64,000 nucleotides of DNA from Chloroflexota bacterium (lineage in GTDB: Bacteria; Chloroflexota; Anaerolineae; Anaerolineales; Villigracilaceae), in contig JACRLB010000002.1 in the NCBI GenBank assembly GCA_016235445.1, positions 62,001-126,000 of the forward strand, in the 5' to 3' direction. Made by a program: the position numbers and the translations under genes. A model generated the notes under the pieces. That model saw nothing but the letters and a program-made list of their open reading frames with translations. It was not told the origin of the DNA and ran no database searches. Positions 9,027-17,989 of the stretch are shown one piece after another. The number at the start of each line of letters is the position of its first letter. Positions within the stretch are counted from its first letter, which is position 1.

Positions 9027-9443
9027 TTATTTTGTTCCCGCGGCTGTTTCTTCCGCCGCTTTTTTGATGATGCGTTTGACCACCTCTGCCACACCGCCCA
9101 CTGGATTCTTTAAAGTTTCAAAAGCTATTTCGGCAATTTCGGGAGCCATGCGTTTGAGGCTGCGAAAGCGGCGCGCGAGAAAAGTTTCATCAGGCGTTGG
9201 TTCTTCGAGCGCGGTTTGAATCTCCTGCAACTCGGCCTTCAGGTCACTCTTCTCCTCGGCTTTGATCTCTTTTTCCGCATCGAGTTTTTTGTATATCTCC
9301 TCGAACAAAGGCGCAATGTTTATCGATTGATTGGAAACCTTGTTGTTGTTTCCGACAACGATATTACTGCCTTGCACACTGCCGCCGATGACGATGCTGT
9401 GATCTCCGGCGCTCAACCCGTTTTTTTTATTTTTAGCCGTCAT
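9027..9443 (-). CDS. Small partner protein of the NACHT ATPase
   Basis: 138 residues, no family recognised. The first 35 residues hold GDHSIVIGGSVQGSNI, closely matching GDQSIAVGGSVTDSAI at the same place in the neighbouring 877-residue ATPase. An Asn-rich VGNNNKVSNQ turn follows. Residues about 45-80 are a charged coiled coil (KKLDAEKEIKAEEKSDLKAE). The last 45 residues are predicted amphipathic helices ending in lysine and alanine. It starts 17 bases after the ATPase stop, so it is surely in the same transcript, and a strong terminator follows. A homotypic adaptor or effector role for the shared module is inference from the shared motif and linkage only. Confidence 0.82.
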   Translation of the reverse strand: MTAKNKKNGLSAGDHSIVIGGSVQGSNIVVGNNNKVSNQSINIAPLFEEIYKKLDAEKEIKAEEKSDLKAELQEIQTALEEPTPDETFLARRFRSLKRMAPEIAEIAFETLKNPVGGVAEVVKRIIKKAAEETAAGTK

Positions 9444-9460
9444 ATTTTCTCCGATATAGT

Positions 9461-12094
9461 TTAGACATCCCTCGGCGCGATCACCACACGAAAGCCGAGA
9501 TCATCATTGAACATGAGCGGAATAGACCAGTTGCAAAACGACGAGCGCGCAAACCACTGGTAGCCGATCCACGACCCGCCGCGCACAATGCGGTATTTTT
9601 TGTCTTCATCGTACCACGAGCCTGTCCATTCCCAAACGTTGCCGCTCATGTCCCACGCATCCGTTGGGCTGACGCCCTGCGGAAACGTGCAAACCACGGT
9701 GGTGCCACCCAGCCCCGAGCCTGTCGAGTCGCTGTCCCAGGTATTGGCGGCCGCTTTATCGAAGCCTTCGCCCCATGGATATTCACTGCCGTGGTCTCCC
9801 CTTGCGGCGCGTTCCCATTCATCATCACGCGGCAGGCGGATGGTGTAGCCCTCCGGCACAGCCACGATCTTTTTGGCAAGCCATTTGCAATAGGCCTGCG
9901 CTTCATACCAGCTCACCCCCACCACCGGCACAATCGGGTTGCTCAGTTCGATGTTATGCCAGTAATAAGGCATGTTGCGTTTTGCAAGCGGACGATGCTC
10001 CAGCCAATCCCGCGAGACAGCTTCCATCGTGCGCGAGTCATATTTTCCGGTGCGCCACTCCCAGCCTTCTTCGCTCCAAAATTCGCGGGTCTGGTATCCA
10101 TCCTCTTTGACGAAGCGGGCATACTGGATGTTGGTGACTTGATATTTGCCGATGAAATACATGTACGGGATTTCTCTCGCTTCTTTCTTAACCCCGGCCT
10201 GATACTCACCAGCAGGCACTTCCACAAACCGATCCAGGTCACCGGGCCGCCAGCCAAGCCGCCCCAACAGCAAGCCTGCGTGCCTTCGTATCTCGGGCCG
10301 AATGCCGCCGCCCTGCATGGTGACCACCAAAGATTGAGTAACATGTTCCTTGCTCTGCAAAGGGACGCCGCCCGGCCAGGTATCCAACACGGCATCGCCA
10401 GCCAGCACAACCGCTTCACCGACGGGGCCGGGTTGTTGGTCCACCAGCGCTTCCACAACTTCACCGGCAACCTTTGGCAGTTGCTGGCGAATGCCAAGAT
10501 AGCCGATGGTGAGCAGGGTTACTTCACGCCAGGCCTGCTCCCCCACATGCTGTGAAAGAGTCTCGATAATCGGCGCAGAGTTCCCCTGTCCTTTCAATGC
10601 AAGCGCAACGGCGGCAAGGTATTCTTCAAAGGTCAGGTGAATGAATCCATATTCGCCCGGCCCGCGCTCCAAAAGGACGGCGGCATGATCATGCACATCG
10701 GTCAGAAATTGGCGCGCGGCCTGGTGCGGCGATGGGTCGCCGCGTTCCAGAAAAAGCTCCTCCAATTTGCGGCGCATGTCTTCACGCCCCACCAGGCCAA
10801 CCCCAGGGCTGACTTCGTGCATCCACAACGCCAGAGGCGCAAGGATGCGGATCGTTTGAATCTCGTCGATGTCGCGCCCGGGCGCACGTCCGCTGATACT
10901 GCGGGCGCGATTCCAGGTGGAAAGCAAAGTGTTTACATATTGATCGTAGAGTTGCACACGGCGTTCAGGCAGGGATACGCCCTGCCGTTTCATCAACGCA
11001 AGAATGGTGAGCAGTAATGGCGTGGATGCAAGTTGCCGCACGCCGGGGTTTTGTTGAATGGCATCCAGCAGTTCGCGGCGGTCTGTTTCAGCGTCGGCGC
11101 GGGCAACGGCTGTGTTGCCCTGCGCCTGTTTTTCGAGGGCGGTTGTCCAGTGCCCCACGAATTCCTCGATCTCATCCTCTTCGAAATCAACGATGGTACA
11201 TTCCACCAAATCCTCTGTCGAGGGACGCACGGCTCGATACCCAACCACGCGGCTGGTGAGCACGAACTTATTTCCCTCACGGCGATGAAACGCGAAAAAA
11301 TCCACCACGCGCTCGACCACAGTGTTACGCATGTTCAAATCACGGACTTCATCAAGGCCGTCCAGCAAAATCAACGCCCGCCCGGCTTTGAGCGCTTCAT
11401 GCAGCATGGGGCCTACCGGCAAATCCGCGCCGATGCCGTCAAAATATTCGACGATGAAATCATCCAGACGAATATCGCGGGTTTGGAGCGCATTCGCAAA
11501 AGCGGCCAAAGGCAAAAGGATGGGCAGGAAATCATCCAGCCCGATCATTTGTCCCTCTCCGCGGGCAAGGCGCAGAGCCAGATATTTTACAAAGGTGGTT
11601 TTCCCGGCTCCGGGGTCTCCGAGCACGATCACGCCAGAATGTTTTTGCAACACATCCAAAAGTGGGACGGGGTCTCCAAAGTGAAGGAGTTCCTGTTCAT
11701 GGTCGGTGATTTCGCGCCCGGCCAGGCTGAGATCGCGCTTCCATGTGTCGCCTTCGGGAAGCTCCATGCGCGCCTTGAGCGGAACGTACAGATCGAGCAG
11801 TTTTAATTTGAGTGGAACGCGGTCTGAAACCCCCATGCCTTTCATGCTGAGGTAATAATGGCGGTCGGTCAGGTAATTGAGATATGCCGCAGTGGATTCC
11901 CGAATCGTCTCGGCTGGCAGAGCAGGCTGAAGGTCCCGCCAGAAGCGGTCTGCCAGCACAATCGTCTGCCCATGGATGATGGCGCTGTCCGTCACACTGC
12001 CGCCGACGGCAATACTCTGGTCGCCTGCCTGTATTTCCGTTTCAGGTTTTGTTTGTTTGGTGTTTTTTTTGGGGGGGGTTCTTTTTTCGGTCAT
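9461..12094 (-). CDS. NACHT NTPase with C-terminal non-catalytic FGE-like domain
   Basis: STAND-class ATPase of 877 residues, a type found in bacterial conflict and immune systems. Residues about 20-40 are the GDQSIAVGGSV module. The NACHT domain follows (about 150-480) with Walker A GDPGAGKTTF and Walker B ALILLDGLDEV, and then a helical arm. The C-terminal part, from about residue 620, is a formylglycine-generating-enzyme/SUMF1-type domain (GNVWEWTGSWY, RIVRGGSW, DLGFRVV). The two catalytic cysteines of true FGEs are missing: the loop reads GGSWIGYQWFARSS. It therefore probably binds ligand or target rather than modifying sulfatases. Codons 6-11 form a C8A8 tract. Expressed ahead of the small partner. 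Function as an antiviral or self-recognition sensor is inferred, not shown. Confidence 0.9.
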   Translation of the reverse strand: MTEKRTPPKKNTKQTKPETEIQAGDQSIAVGGSVTDSAIIHGQTIVLADRFWRDLQPALPAETIRESTAAYLNYLTDRHYYLSMKGMGVSDRVPLKLKLLDLYVPLKARMELPEGDTWKRDLSLAGREITDHEQELLHFGDPVPLLDVLQKHSGVIVLGDPGAGKTTFVKYLALRLARGEGQMIGLDDFLPILLPLAAFANALQTRDIRLDDFIVEYFDGIGADLPVGPMLHEALKAGRALILLDGLDEVRDLNMRNTVVERVVDFFAFHRREGNKFVLTSRVVGYRAVRPSTEDLVECTIVDFEEDEIEEFVGHWTTALEKQAQGNTAVARADAETDRRELLDAIQQNPGVRQLASTPLLLTILALMKRQGVSLPERRVQLYDQYVNTLLSTWNRARSISGRAPGRDIDEIQTIRILAPLALWMHEVSPGVGLVGREDMRRKLEELFLERGDPSPHQAARQFLTDVHDHAAVLLERGPGEYGFIHLTFEEYLAAVALALKGQGNSAPIIETLSQHVGEQAWREVTLLTIGYLGIRQQLPKVAGEVVEALVDQQPGPVGEAVVLAGDAVLDTWPGGVPLQSKEHVTQSLVVTMQGGGIRPEIRRHAGLLLGRLGWRPGDLDRFVEVPAGEYQAGVKKEAREIPYMYFIGKYQVTNIQYARFVKEDGYQTREFWSEEGWEWRTGKYDSRTMEAVSRDWLEHRPLAKRNMPYYWHNIELSNPIVPVVGVSWYEAQAYCKWLAKKIVAVPEGYTIRLPRDDEWERAARGDHGSEYPWGEGFDKAAANTWDSDSTGSGLGGTTVVCTFPQGVSPTDAWDMSGNVWEWTGSWYDEDKKYRIVRGGSWIGYQWFARSSFCNWSIPLMFNDDLGFRVVIAPRDV
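12063..12078 (-). repeat. C8A8 homopolymer tract at codons 6-11 of the NACHT gene
   Basis: On the coding strand eight C are followed by eight A, sixteen bases downstream of the start codon; an A6-type run also lies just before. Slippage by one base in either run would frameshift almost the whole protein. This is the layout of contingency loci, though slippage is not shown here. Confidence 0.75.
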
Positions 12095-12179
12095 GCCCGG
12101 TCTCGTTGGTTAAAGGCAGTATACAATAATTCGAGTCAACCGGTCTTTACCAAATTGAAAGGTAGTTTGTAACTGCTCA

Positions 12180-12285
12180 GGCAAGCACCTGCGCGTTCCC
12201 TGCCCGCCTTGGACGTAAACGTCCAGGCTATCTTTACAAAGCCGCCTAAAGGCGACTAGGCTTTAGCCTACGGCGGAGCAAAACG
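12180..12285. repeat. Small palindromic repeats upstream of the NACHT gene
   Basis: Contains GGACGTAAACGTCC, GCCGCCTAAAGGCG and AAGCCTAGTCG-type arms resembling the palindromes at 2361-2467. No coding sequence is seen. Together with the next element it fills the 460-base space between the NACHT and FIST genes. Confidence 0.5.
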
Positions 12286-12295
12286 CCCGAGTAGT

Positions 12296-12485
12296 TTGAC
12301 AATGTCACATTTCAAAACCTTTACCACAAAGTCCACAAAGGGGCACAACACTTGCGCCGCACTGCGTTTGTTGCAGTGCAGGTGAGGAGAGCAAAAGCCT
12401 AAATAAAAACGAAGGTTTCCTTCGTGTTACTTCGTGCCCTTTGTGGTTTTGTACTTTGGTTTCAGTCTTAATATGACATTGTCAA
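12296..12485. repeat. Inverted-repeat element family I, copy 1 (190 bp)
   Basis: The ends read TTGACAATGTCA and TGACATTGTCAA. A 6-bp direct repeat, AGTAGT, flanks it (12290-12295 and 12486-12491). The interior carries CCACAAAGTCCACAAAGG and GAAGGTTTCCTTC motifs. Other copies are at 61819-62069 and, truncated, at 63307-63435. Confidence 0.8.
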
Positions 12486-12510
12486 AGTAGTTCCGATAGT
12501 TTTCCATTAA

Positions 12511-12540
12511 AAAAAGCCCGCCTGTGCAGGGCGGGCTTCA
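12511..12540 (-). terminator. Terminator of the kinase-FIST operon
   Basis: On the minus strand GAAGCCCGCC, a six-base loop and GGCGGGCTT are followed by a T-run. It lies 16 bases past the FIST stop, as expected for the end of the 17739-12556 transcript. Confidence 0.9.
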
Positions 12541-12555
12541 AATTTCCAAATTTGT

Positions 12556-13713
12556 CTATTTTTGTTCAGCTTCGCCAAAAACGATCACGACGATGTGCTG
12601 GTTCAAAAATTTTGGCGCGGTTCCCTGGGTTGAAATAACCTGCCCCAGGGTATACCCGCCGGCAACGGGAACATGCTTTCCTAAAATTTCCTGTACCGCG
12701 GTGATCTCTGCGCCGGGCTGTGCTTTTAACAGCATTTGCCAGGCAACGTCCACAAGCACGAGCGCAAGGGCGGGTTTGGCATTGCCAAGTTGTAACAAAG
12801 CCTGCTGTGTAGCCTGCCTTGCCGCGCGTTCACAGGCGGCGCGGCTTCCCACCAGCAAAAAGGCGTCAATGCCATCGCGGATGGTTGCATTCATGCGGAA
12901 ACTACCATCCGCCTCCACGCGGATCGGCGCACGCACCACAAGGCTTTCACCCTGCTCCACACCCAGCGGGTATAACCGCGCAAGATGGCTTAAAGGTGGA
13001 AAGGCCCAATCCCGCGCGGGATAGCCGAAAAGGCTTGAATACGTTTCCGAAGCGGGGCGGCCATCCAAAGTACGGAGCCAAAACCCGCGCGAGCGTGTTA
13101 CGCGAAACTGGTTGCCAACCGGGTCCCAGCCATGATCGTACCCAACCCCTATTTTCAGGTTTCCACGCAGAAAAGCCGCAACCAGGCCGCCCGTCCCCGT
13201 CTGACTGCCCGTCATTTGATAGGTGTTACCGGTGTGCAAATCACCGCTGGAAAGCGCGCCAGTGGCATTTAATTCGGATGTGATCCCGCCACAAAACTGC
13301 TCGGCGTCACCGTTGAACCCGTCCGCAAAAAATAGCATGGACTGTCGTTCGACCCGCGCCGACACATGCTGCTCAACCTTTGCGGCTGTTTCCCGCCCCG
13401 ACTGGGCATAGCCCGGAAACCAGAGCGTATCCGCTTCAAAGCCGCCGCTGAGCAAAGCCACCGTCACAGCATGAGGATGATGCCCATCCCCGGTCAACCC
13501 GGCGGGCGAACTGAAACCGATCATGGGCAGATCCCCCAGAAGGCTGGTAACGCCGTTCAACACCTCGCGCGGCTGGTATTGATGAGAGGCAATCACCAGG
13601 GCAAGCCCAGGCGTATTTGCGCCCAGTTGATTCAATGCCTTGTGCGCGGCCTTTAAACCAGCTTCGCGGCCATCCAGCGCCTGCGCAAATCCTACGGATG
13701 CATTCATTGTCAT
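12556..13713 (-). CDS. FIST-domain sensor protein
   Basis: 385 residues with a FIST N domain (about 30-200; DLPMIGFSSPAGLTGDG) and a FIST C domain (about 220-370; ending VPVAGGYTLGQVISTQG). The family is thought to bind small ligands and to work with signalling proteins. It starts 9 bases after the stop of a large histidine kinase, behind a GAGGT SD site, so the two form an operon and very likely one signalling unit. No membrane segment is seen. The ligand is unknown. Confidence 0.9.
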   Translation of the reverse strand: MTMNASVGFAQALDGREAGLKAAHKALNQLGANTPGLALVIASHQYQPREVLNGVTSLLGDLPMIGFSSPAGLTGDGHHPHAVTVALLSGGFEADTLWFPGYAQSGRETAAKVEQHVSARVERQSMLFFADGFNGDAEQFCGGITSELNATGALSSGDLHTGNTYQMTGSQTGTGGLVAAFLRGNLKIGVGYDHGWDPVGNQFRVTRSRGFWLRTLDGRPASETYSSLFGYPARDWAFPPLSHLARLYPLGVEQGESLVVRAPIRVEADGSFRMNATIRDGIDAFLLVGSRAACERAARQATQQALLQLGNAKPALALVLVDVAWQMLLKAQPGAEITAVQEILGKHVPVAGGYTLGQVISTQGTAPKFLNQHIVVIVFGEAEQK

Positions 13714-13722
13714 ACTACCTCA

Positions 13723-16700
13723 TCACCCTTCAGCAACCGGGATCGTGAAATGGAATACTGTGCCCTTGCGGAATTCACTCTCGAACCAGATACGCCCGCC
13801 CTGCATTTCAACCAGGCTTTTGGTGATGTTCAAACCCAGCCCTGTGCCGGGCGCCTCACGCGCCTTGGGGTCATCAGAGCGGAAGAATTTCTGGAACATT
13901 TTTTGCTGGTCTTCCGAGTTCATCCCAATCCCATTATCTTTTACCCACAGGTGAATCACCCGCGGCGCGCCATCTTCATCCCAATAGTTTTCAGACTCCT
14001 CCACGCCCACCTGAAGCAATCCGCTTTCCGGGGTGTATTTGTAGGCGTTGCTGAGCAGGTTGGTAAGCACCTGCCCAACGCGAATACGATCCGCCCACAT
14101 GAGCGGGAGATTTTCGGGGATGACAATCTCCAATATCTGTTTTTTATCTTCGATCTGACGTTTCATGGTTCGGGAAACTTCATCCACAAGATCGGCGGCG
14201 CTGGCGGCTTTATATTCCAGGCGCAACCGCCCCGCTTCGATCTTGGAGTTGTCGTTCAAATCTGAAACCAGCGTAGACATGCGCTCGACGTTGGACTTGA
14301 TCGTGTGCAGGAAGTTCGTCTGCATTTCGTTGATCTGCCCCACCGCCCCGCCAGCCAGCAACTCGGTGTAGCCTTTGATGGAGGTCATTGGGTTCTTTAA
14401 TTCATGCGCCACAAAAGAGACAAAGTCGCTTTTGGCAAGGTTCGCGCGCTGTACCTCGCCATACAACTGCGCGTTGGAAATGGCAATCGCGGCATGGTCT
14501 GTCAGACGGGTGAGGAAATCAATATCCACCTGCGAGTCAATGATGCTTTCCAGGTATAACAGGCCGATCACGGTCGTTTCACGGCGGATGGGAATGACCA
14601 TTTGGGTGTGAGAGGCAACCAACAGCTTGTCTTTCGAAGCGGCAACCGTCAACTGCTGAGGCACACCCGTATCCACAGCCTTGAACATGGCGGGCAATTC
14701 CACTTTCATTGTTTGATCGTGCAGGCTGGCGATGTAATCATCAAACCCAACATGAGACATGACGCGAAGTTTCGCCTCTTCCAACATGCCGATCAACCCA
14801 GCTTCTGCGCCGGATTGTCTCAGCGCCCAATCCAGGGTGATGCGCATGGCGCGATCCATTTCAAGGCTGGCGTTCAACTCGCGGTCAATCCTCTGCATCA
14901 CCGAGAGTTCCTCCACGCGGGCGGCAAGTTCCTGGTCTGTCAGGGTATAAAGGCGGGCATTTTCAATCGCAACCGCCGCCTGGCCTGCAAAGGCGGTGAG
15001 CAGGGTCTGATCATCCTGCACAAATGGGAGACCGTCGCGGCGGTTGATCACTTCGACCACGCCGGTGACATGGTCTTTTACCTGCAACGGAACGGCCATC
15101 AACGAACGACTGACAAAGCCAGTCTGCTGGTCTACGCCTTTGAAGCGTGAATCTGAGCGTTGATCTTCATTTTCGATCACAGGGCCGCGGGATTGCACAG
15201 CCCGCCCAACGATGCCAGTGCCCGGCGGCAAACGTTTGCCAACCAGGTTTGTTGCCACAGGGCCTACGGTCACCCGGAAAACAAGTTCGCCGGTCTGGTC
15301 GTCCACCAAAAATAAACTGCCTGCCTCACAATTCAAGATCCCAACCGCGTTTTCAAGGATGTTTTGCAGGAGGGGGTCGAGATCAAGCGTGGAGGTTAAT
15401 TGACGTGTGATTTCGTTCAACGTGGAAAGCTGGTGGGCGCGTTGTTGAGTCTCTTCCAGCAGGCGGGCTTTGACAATGGCGCCGGCCGTCTGGTCTGCAA
15501 TGGCTTGCAGTAATTCGAGCTGGCCGCGTGTGTACACAATGGCGCCATCGCGGCTGGCAACGCTCAACGCGCCAATGGATACCGCGCCCGCATTCAGCGG
15601 TACGCCCATCCAGGCAAAAGCATTTTCAAGAACGGAGGTATATCCGCGAGCCTGACATTCACGCAGGTAATCCTGTGTGATGATTGGGCGACTCTTACGG
15701 ATCACTTCCGGTCCCAGGCCTGTGGTCTTCGAAAATGGCAGGTTTTCCCGCTCTTGAATTCTCTCGTTATTTTCAAGGCAAAAGCCGTAATAGAAATAAT
15801 CGCTGTCCTTGTTATACAAGGTGATATGAAAATGCGAGGTGGGGATGATCTGCGCGGTTTGGGCGTAGATCAGTTCGAGCACATCGTCAAAGGTAAGGGT
15901 CACGTTCACACCCTGAGAAACGCGGGTAAGCGCGTTCATTTCCAAAATTCGGCGCTCGAGATGGGCAACGGTCTGCACCCGTTCGATGGCAATGGAAGCC
16001 TGGTCGCAGATGTTTTCAAGGAATCTCAGGTCACGCGGGGTATACGGCTGGCCGGATAAGCGCGACCCCAAGGCCAGCCAGCCATTGGGACGTTCCTTGC
16101 CGGGCAATACAATGAAGAGCCGCGCTCCAAGCAATGCGAGGCGAGACTGTTCCGATTGCAGAGATGCGGGCAATACGGCTGTGTTGTCCAGGTACAGTGG
16201 CAGGCGTTCCGTTTCAAAATAACGCGCCAGCGGACTCGCGGCTGTAAAGCGGATGTCGCTGGTGGAACGTCTGTTTGCGCCGGGCAAGGCAGAGAAAAAG
16301 TCGTTGAGTGAATCGTATGTATAGACGTGAATCCTGCTCGGGGTCAGGGTGGAGGCGATCTGCTCGCTCAGGATCATGCCGATGGTGTTGAGGTCCAATG
16401 CAGTGGTGAGCCTGTGAGAGAAATCCTCCAGTTGTTCTGCAAAAGCGCGCTCGCCGCGAAAGAAGATCGTGTCGACTGTATTTTGCAAACGCGTGCGAAG
16501 CGGTTCCAGCAGGATCGCGATTAAAAAGATATAGCCGCCCACCAAAAAGGCATTGTTTGCGGGCAAATTGGGGTTGAAGAACAAGCCCGCGCCTGTCACC
16601 AGCAGGGCATACCCCACCATCACCACCAGGCTGAGGGTGACATACATGAATCCGCGGCGGACAAAATCATCCGTTCGCAGGAAGCGGAAACGCAAAATGG

Positions 16701-17739
16701 TATAGCCGATGACCAATGGGAATATGGTAAGGAAAAGAAAAAGATACGGTGAAAAATTGATTGGGTTAATGAAACTTGCTCCCAACCAGATACTTATCGG
16801 AACGAAGGCAATCAGAGCGCCAAAAAGAATGGCGCGAGACTGGGTCTTTACCACTGGCGATTGATCATAAAATGTGTGATACAGGTTTACACCAAGATAG
16901 AAAATCACGCTGACAAATATGAAACCATAAATTAACTGCCAACTGCGGATGTAATCTGTGGGGCGGTCAAAATTAAACACATTCGGCAGGGCTATGGCAA
17001 CCAGGACCAAGCCAATGGCAACTCCTATCCAGCGCAAGTAGGGACGGTTGATGACAAAGCGCGGTTCCGTTGGAAAGACAAGCGCGAGGTTGATCAATGC
17101 GCCGCCTGCCAGCCCGCAAGCCAGCGTCCACGCGAGTGTAAATTCGTGGGTGGTGATCAGGTTGAAATATGCGCCTGTAACAATGGCAAGGGAGGATGTG
17201 AAAAGGGAGAATGCGCGGCCAGCCGATTCGTTGCGGCGGAAGCCGAAAATCCACAAACTGACGGCAAGGAAGATTGCGCCTAATGCCGAGGGGACGATGA
17301 AATAAAGCGTACGGCTGGATTCCGGGAATGGGTATAGTGTGATATCGAAAGTGCGTTCTTCCCCGCTCGTTAATAGAACGGTGGCTTTAACATTTTCCCC
17401 GGGCACACGCTCCTGCAAAATATCCCTGGCATCACCCGATGTACTCACGGGCGTTCCGTTAATGGAAATCAACCGATCCCCCAGGCTTACTTCCTTGTAC
17501 AATGCCCAGGCAGGTTCAAACTCCTGCGGGCCGGTGCCATTGAAGACCAGGGTGTGCTCATAAAACGCGCCAATGAACGGCTGTTGAAGCCAGCGGTTTG
17601 CGAAGAAGAGGCCGCCTAAAAAAATTATGGCCGCCGCCGCCTGATACCCAAACACGATCCACTGCAAGATGCGGCCAATCAGGGCGCTATAACGTTGAAA
17701 ACCAAGCTGTTCATTTCTTTGCAGGCTTTGCGCAATCAT
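13723..17739 (-). CDS. Giant membrane histidine kinase (PDZ-like, 4 GAF)
   Basis: 1338 residues. A first membrane helix (about 28-50) is followed by an extracytoplasmic PDZ-like segment (about 80-140; SLGDRLISINGTPVS), then about seven more helices (to about 425), four GAF domains (about 445-1090), a HisKA domain with H-box VAHELKNPMTS, and an HATPase with NAYKYTP, DNGIGM and GTGLGLNI. All kinase motifs are intact. No receiver domain is fused and no response regulator lies next door; the next gene in the operon is the FIST protein instead. A PDZ insertion in the sensor region suggests detection of exposed protein ends in the envelope, but that is inference. Confidence 0.92.
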   Translation of the reverse strand: MIAQSLQRNEQLGFQRYSALIGRILQWIVFGYQAAAAIIFLGGLFFANRWLQQPFIGAFYEHTLVFNGTGPQEFEPAWALYKEVSLGDRLISINGTPVSTSGDARDILQERVPGENVKATVLLTSGEERTFDITLYPFPESSRTLYFIVPSALGAIFLAVSLWIFGFRRNESAGRAFSLFTSSLAIVTGAYFNLITTHEFTLAWTLACGLAGGALINLALVFPTEPRFVINRPYLRWIGVAIGLVLVAIALPNVFNFDRPTDYIRSWQLIYGFIFVSVIFYLGVNLYHTFYDQSPVVKTQSRAILFGALIAFVPISIWLGASFINPINFSPYLFLFLTIFPLVIGYTILRFRFLRTDDFVRRGFMYVTLSLVVMVGYALLVTGAGLFFNPNLPANNAFLVGGYIFLIAILLEPLRTRLQNTVDTIFFRGERAFAEQLEDFSHRLTTALDLNTIGMILSEQIASTLTPSRIHVYTYDSLNDFFSALPGANRRSTSDIRFTAASPLARYFETERLPLYLDNTAVLPASLQSEQSRLALLGARLFIVLPGKERPNGWLALGSRLSGQPYTPRDLRFLENICDQASIAIERVQTVAHLERRILEMNALTRVSQGVNVTLTFDDVLELIYAQTAQIIPTSHFHITLYNKDSDYFYYGFCLENNERIQERENLPFSKTTGLGPEVIRKSRPIITQDYLRECQARGYTSVLENAFAWMGVPLNAGAVSIGALSVASRDGAIVYTRGQLELLQAIADQTAGAIVKARLLEETQQRAHQLSTLNEITRQLTSTLDLDPLLQNILENAVGILNCEAGSLFLVDDQTGELVFRVTVGPVATNLVGKRLPPGTGIVGRAVQSRGPVIENEDQRSDSRFKGVDQQTGFVSRSLMAVPLQVKDHVTGVVEVINRRDGLPFVQDDQTLLTAFAGQAAVAIENARLYTLTDQELAARVEELSVMQRIDRELNASLEMDRAMRITLDWALRQSGAEAGLIGMLEEAKLRVMSHVGFDDYIASLHDQTMKVELPAMFKAVDTGVPQQLTVAASKDKLLVASHTQMVIPIRRETTVIGLLYLESIIDSQVDIDFLTRLTDHAAIAISNAQLYGEVQRANLAKSDFVSFVAHELKNPMTSIKGYTELLAGGAVGQINEMQTNFLHTIKSNVERMSTLVSDLNDNSKIEAGRLRLEYKAASAADLVDEVSRTMKRQIEDKKQILEIVIPENLPLMWADRIRVGQVLTNLLSNAYKYTPESGLLQVGVEESENYWDEDGAPRVIHLWVKDNGIGMNSEDQQKMFQKFFRSDDPKAREAPGTGLGLNITKSLVEMQGGRIWFESEFRKGTVFHFTIPVAEG

Positions 17740-17826
17740 AATGTCAGGATTTTACACTACATCAAGACCATTGGTGTATGCTACTTTCATAACAAAGAAG
17801 CAAAGAAGAAGGAAAGGGGTCTCATG

Positions 17827-17986
17827 GTATGCACGCAAAGGTTATTAGGGAAGACAGGTTGTTCGCTACGCTGTGCCCCCCTCACCCTGCCCTCTCCCTT
17901 TGGGAGAGGGGGAATTCAACACGGCGAAAAGCCTTCATAATTGGGGTGAGGGAAAAGGGTAATGCTGATAACCGTTGCATACACAC
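17827..17986. mobile_element. MITE family A, copy 2 (160 bp)
   Basis: Same order of motifs as the copy at 8029-8190, with more substitutions. The ends GCAAAGGTTATTA and TGATAACCGTTGC are still inverted repeats. Flanks TCTCATG and TCTCACG may be a decayed target duplication. It lies between the ribF stop (17990) and the kinase start (17739), abutting ribF by 3 bases. Confidence 0.8.
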
Positions 17987-17989
17987 TTC

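Noticed and set aside
9461-12094. Active formylglycine-generating enzyme for sulfatases
   Set aside because: The catalytic cysteine pair is absent in the GGSW loop and no sulfatase gene is nearby.
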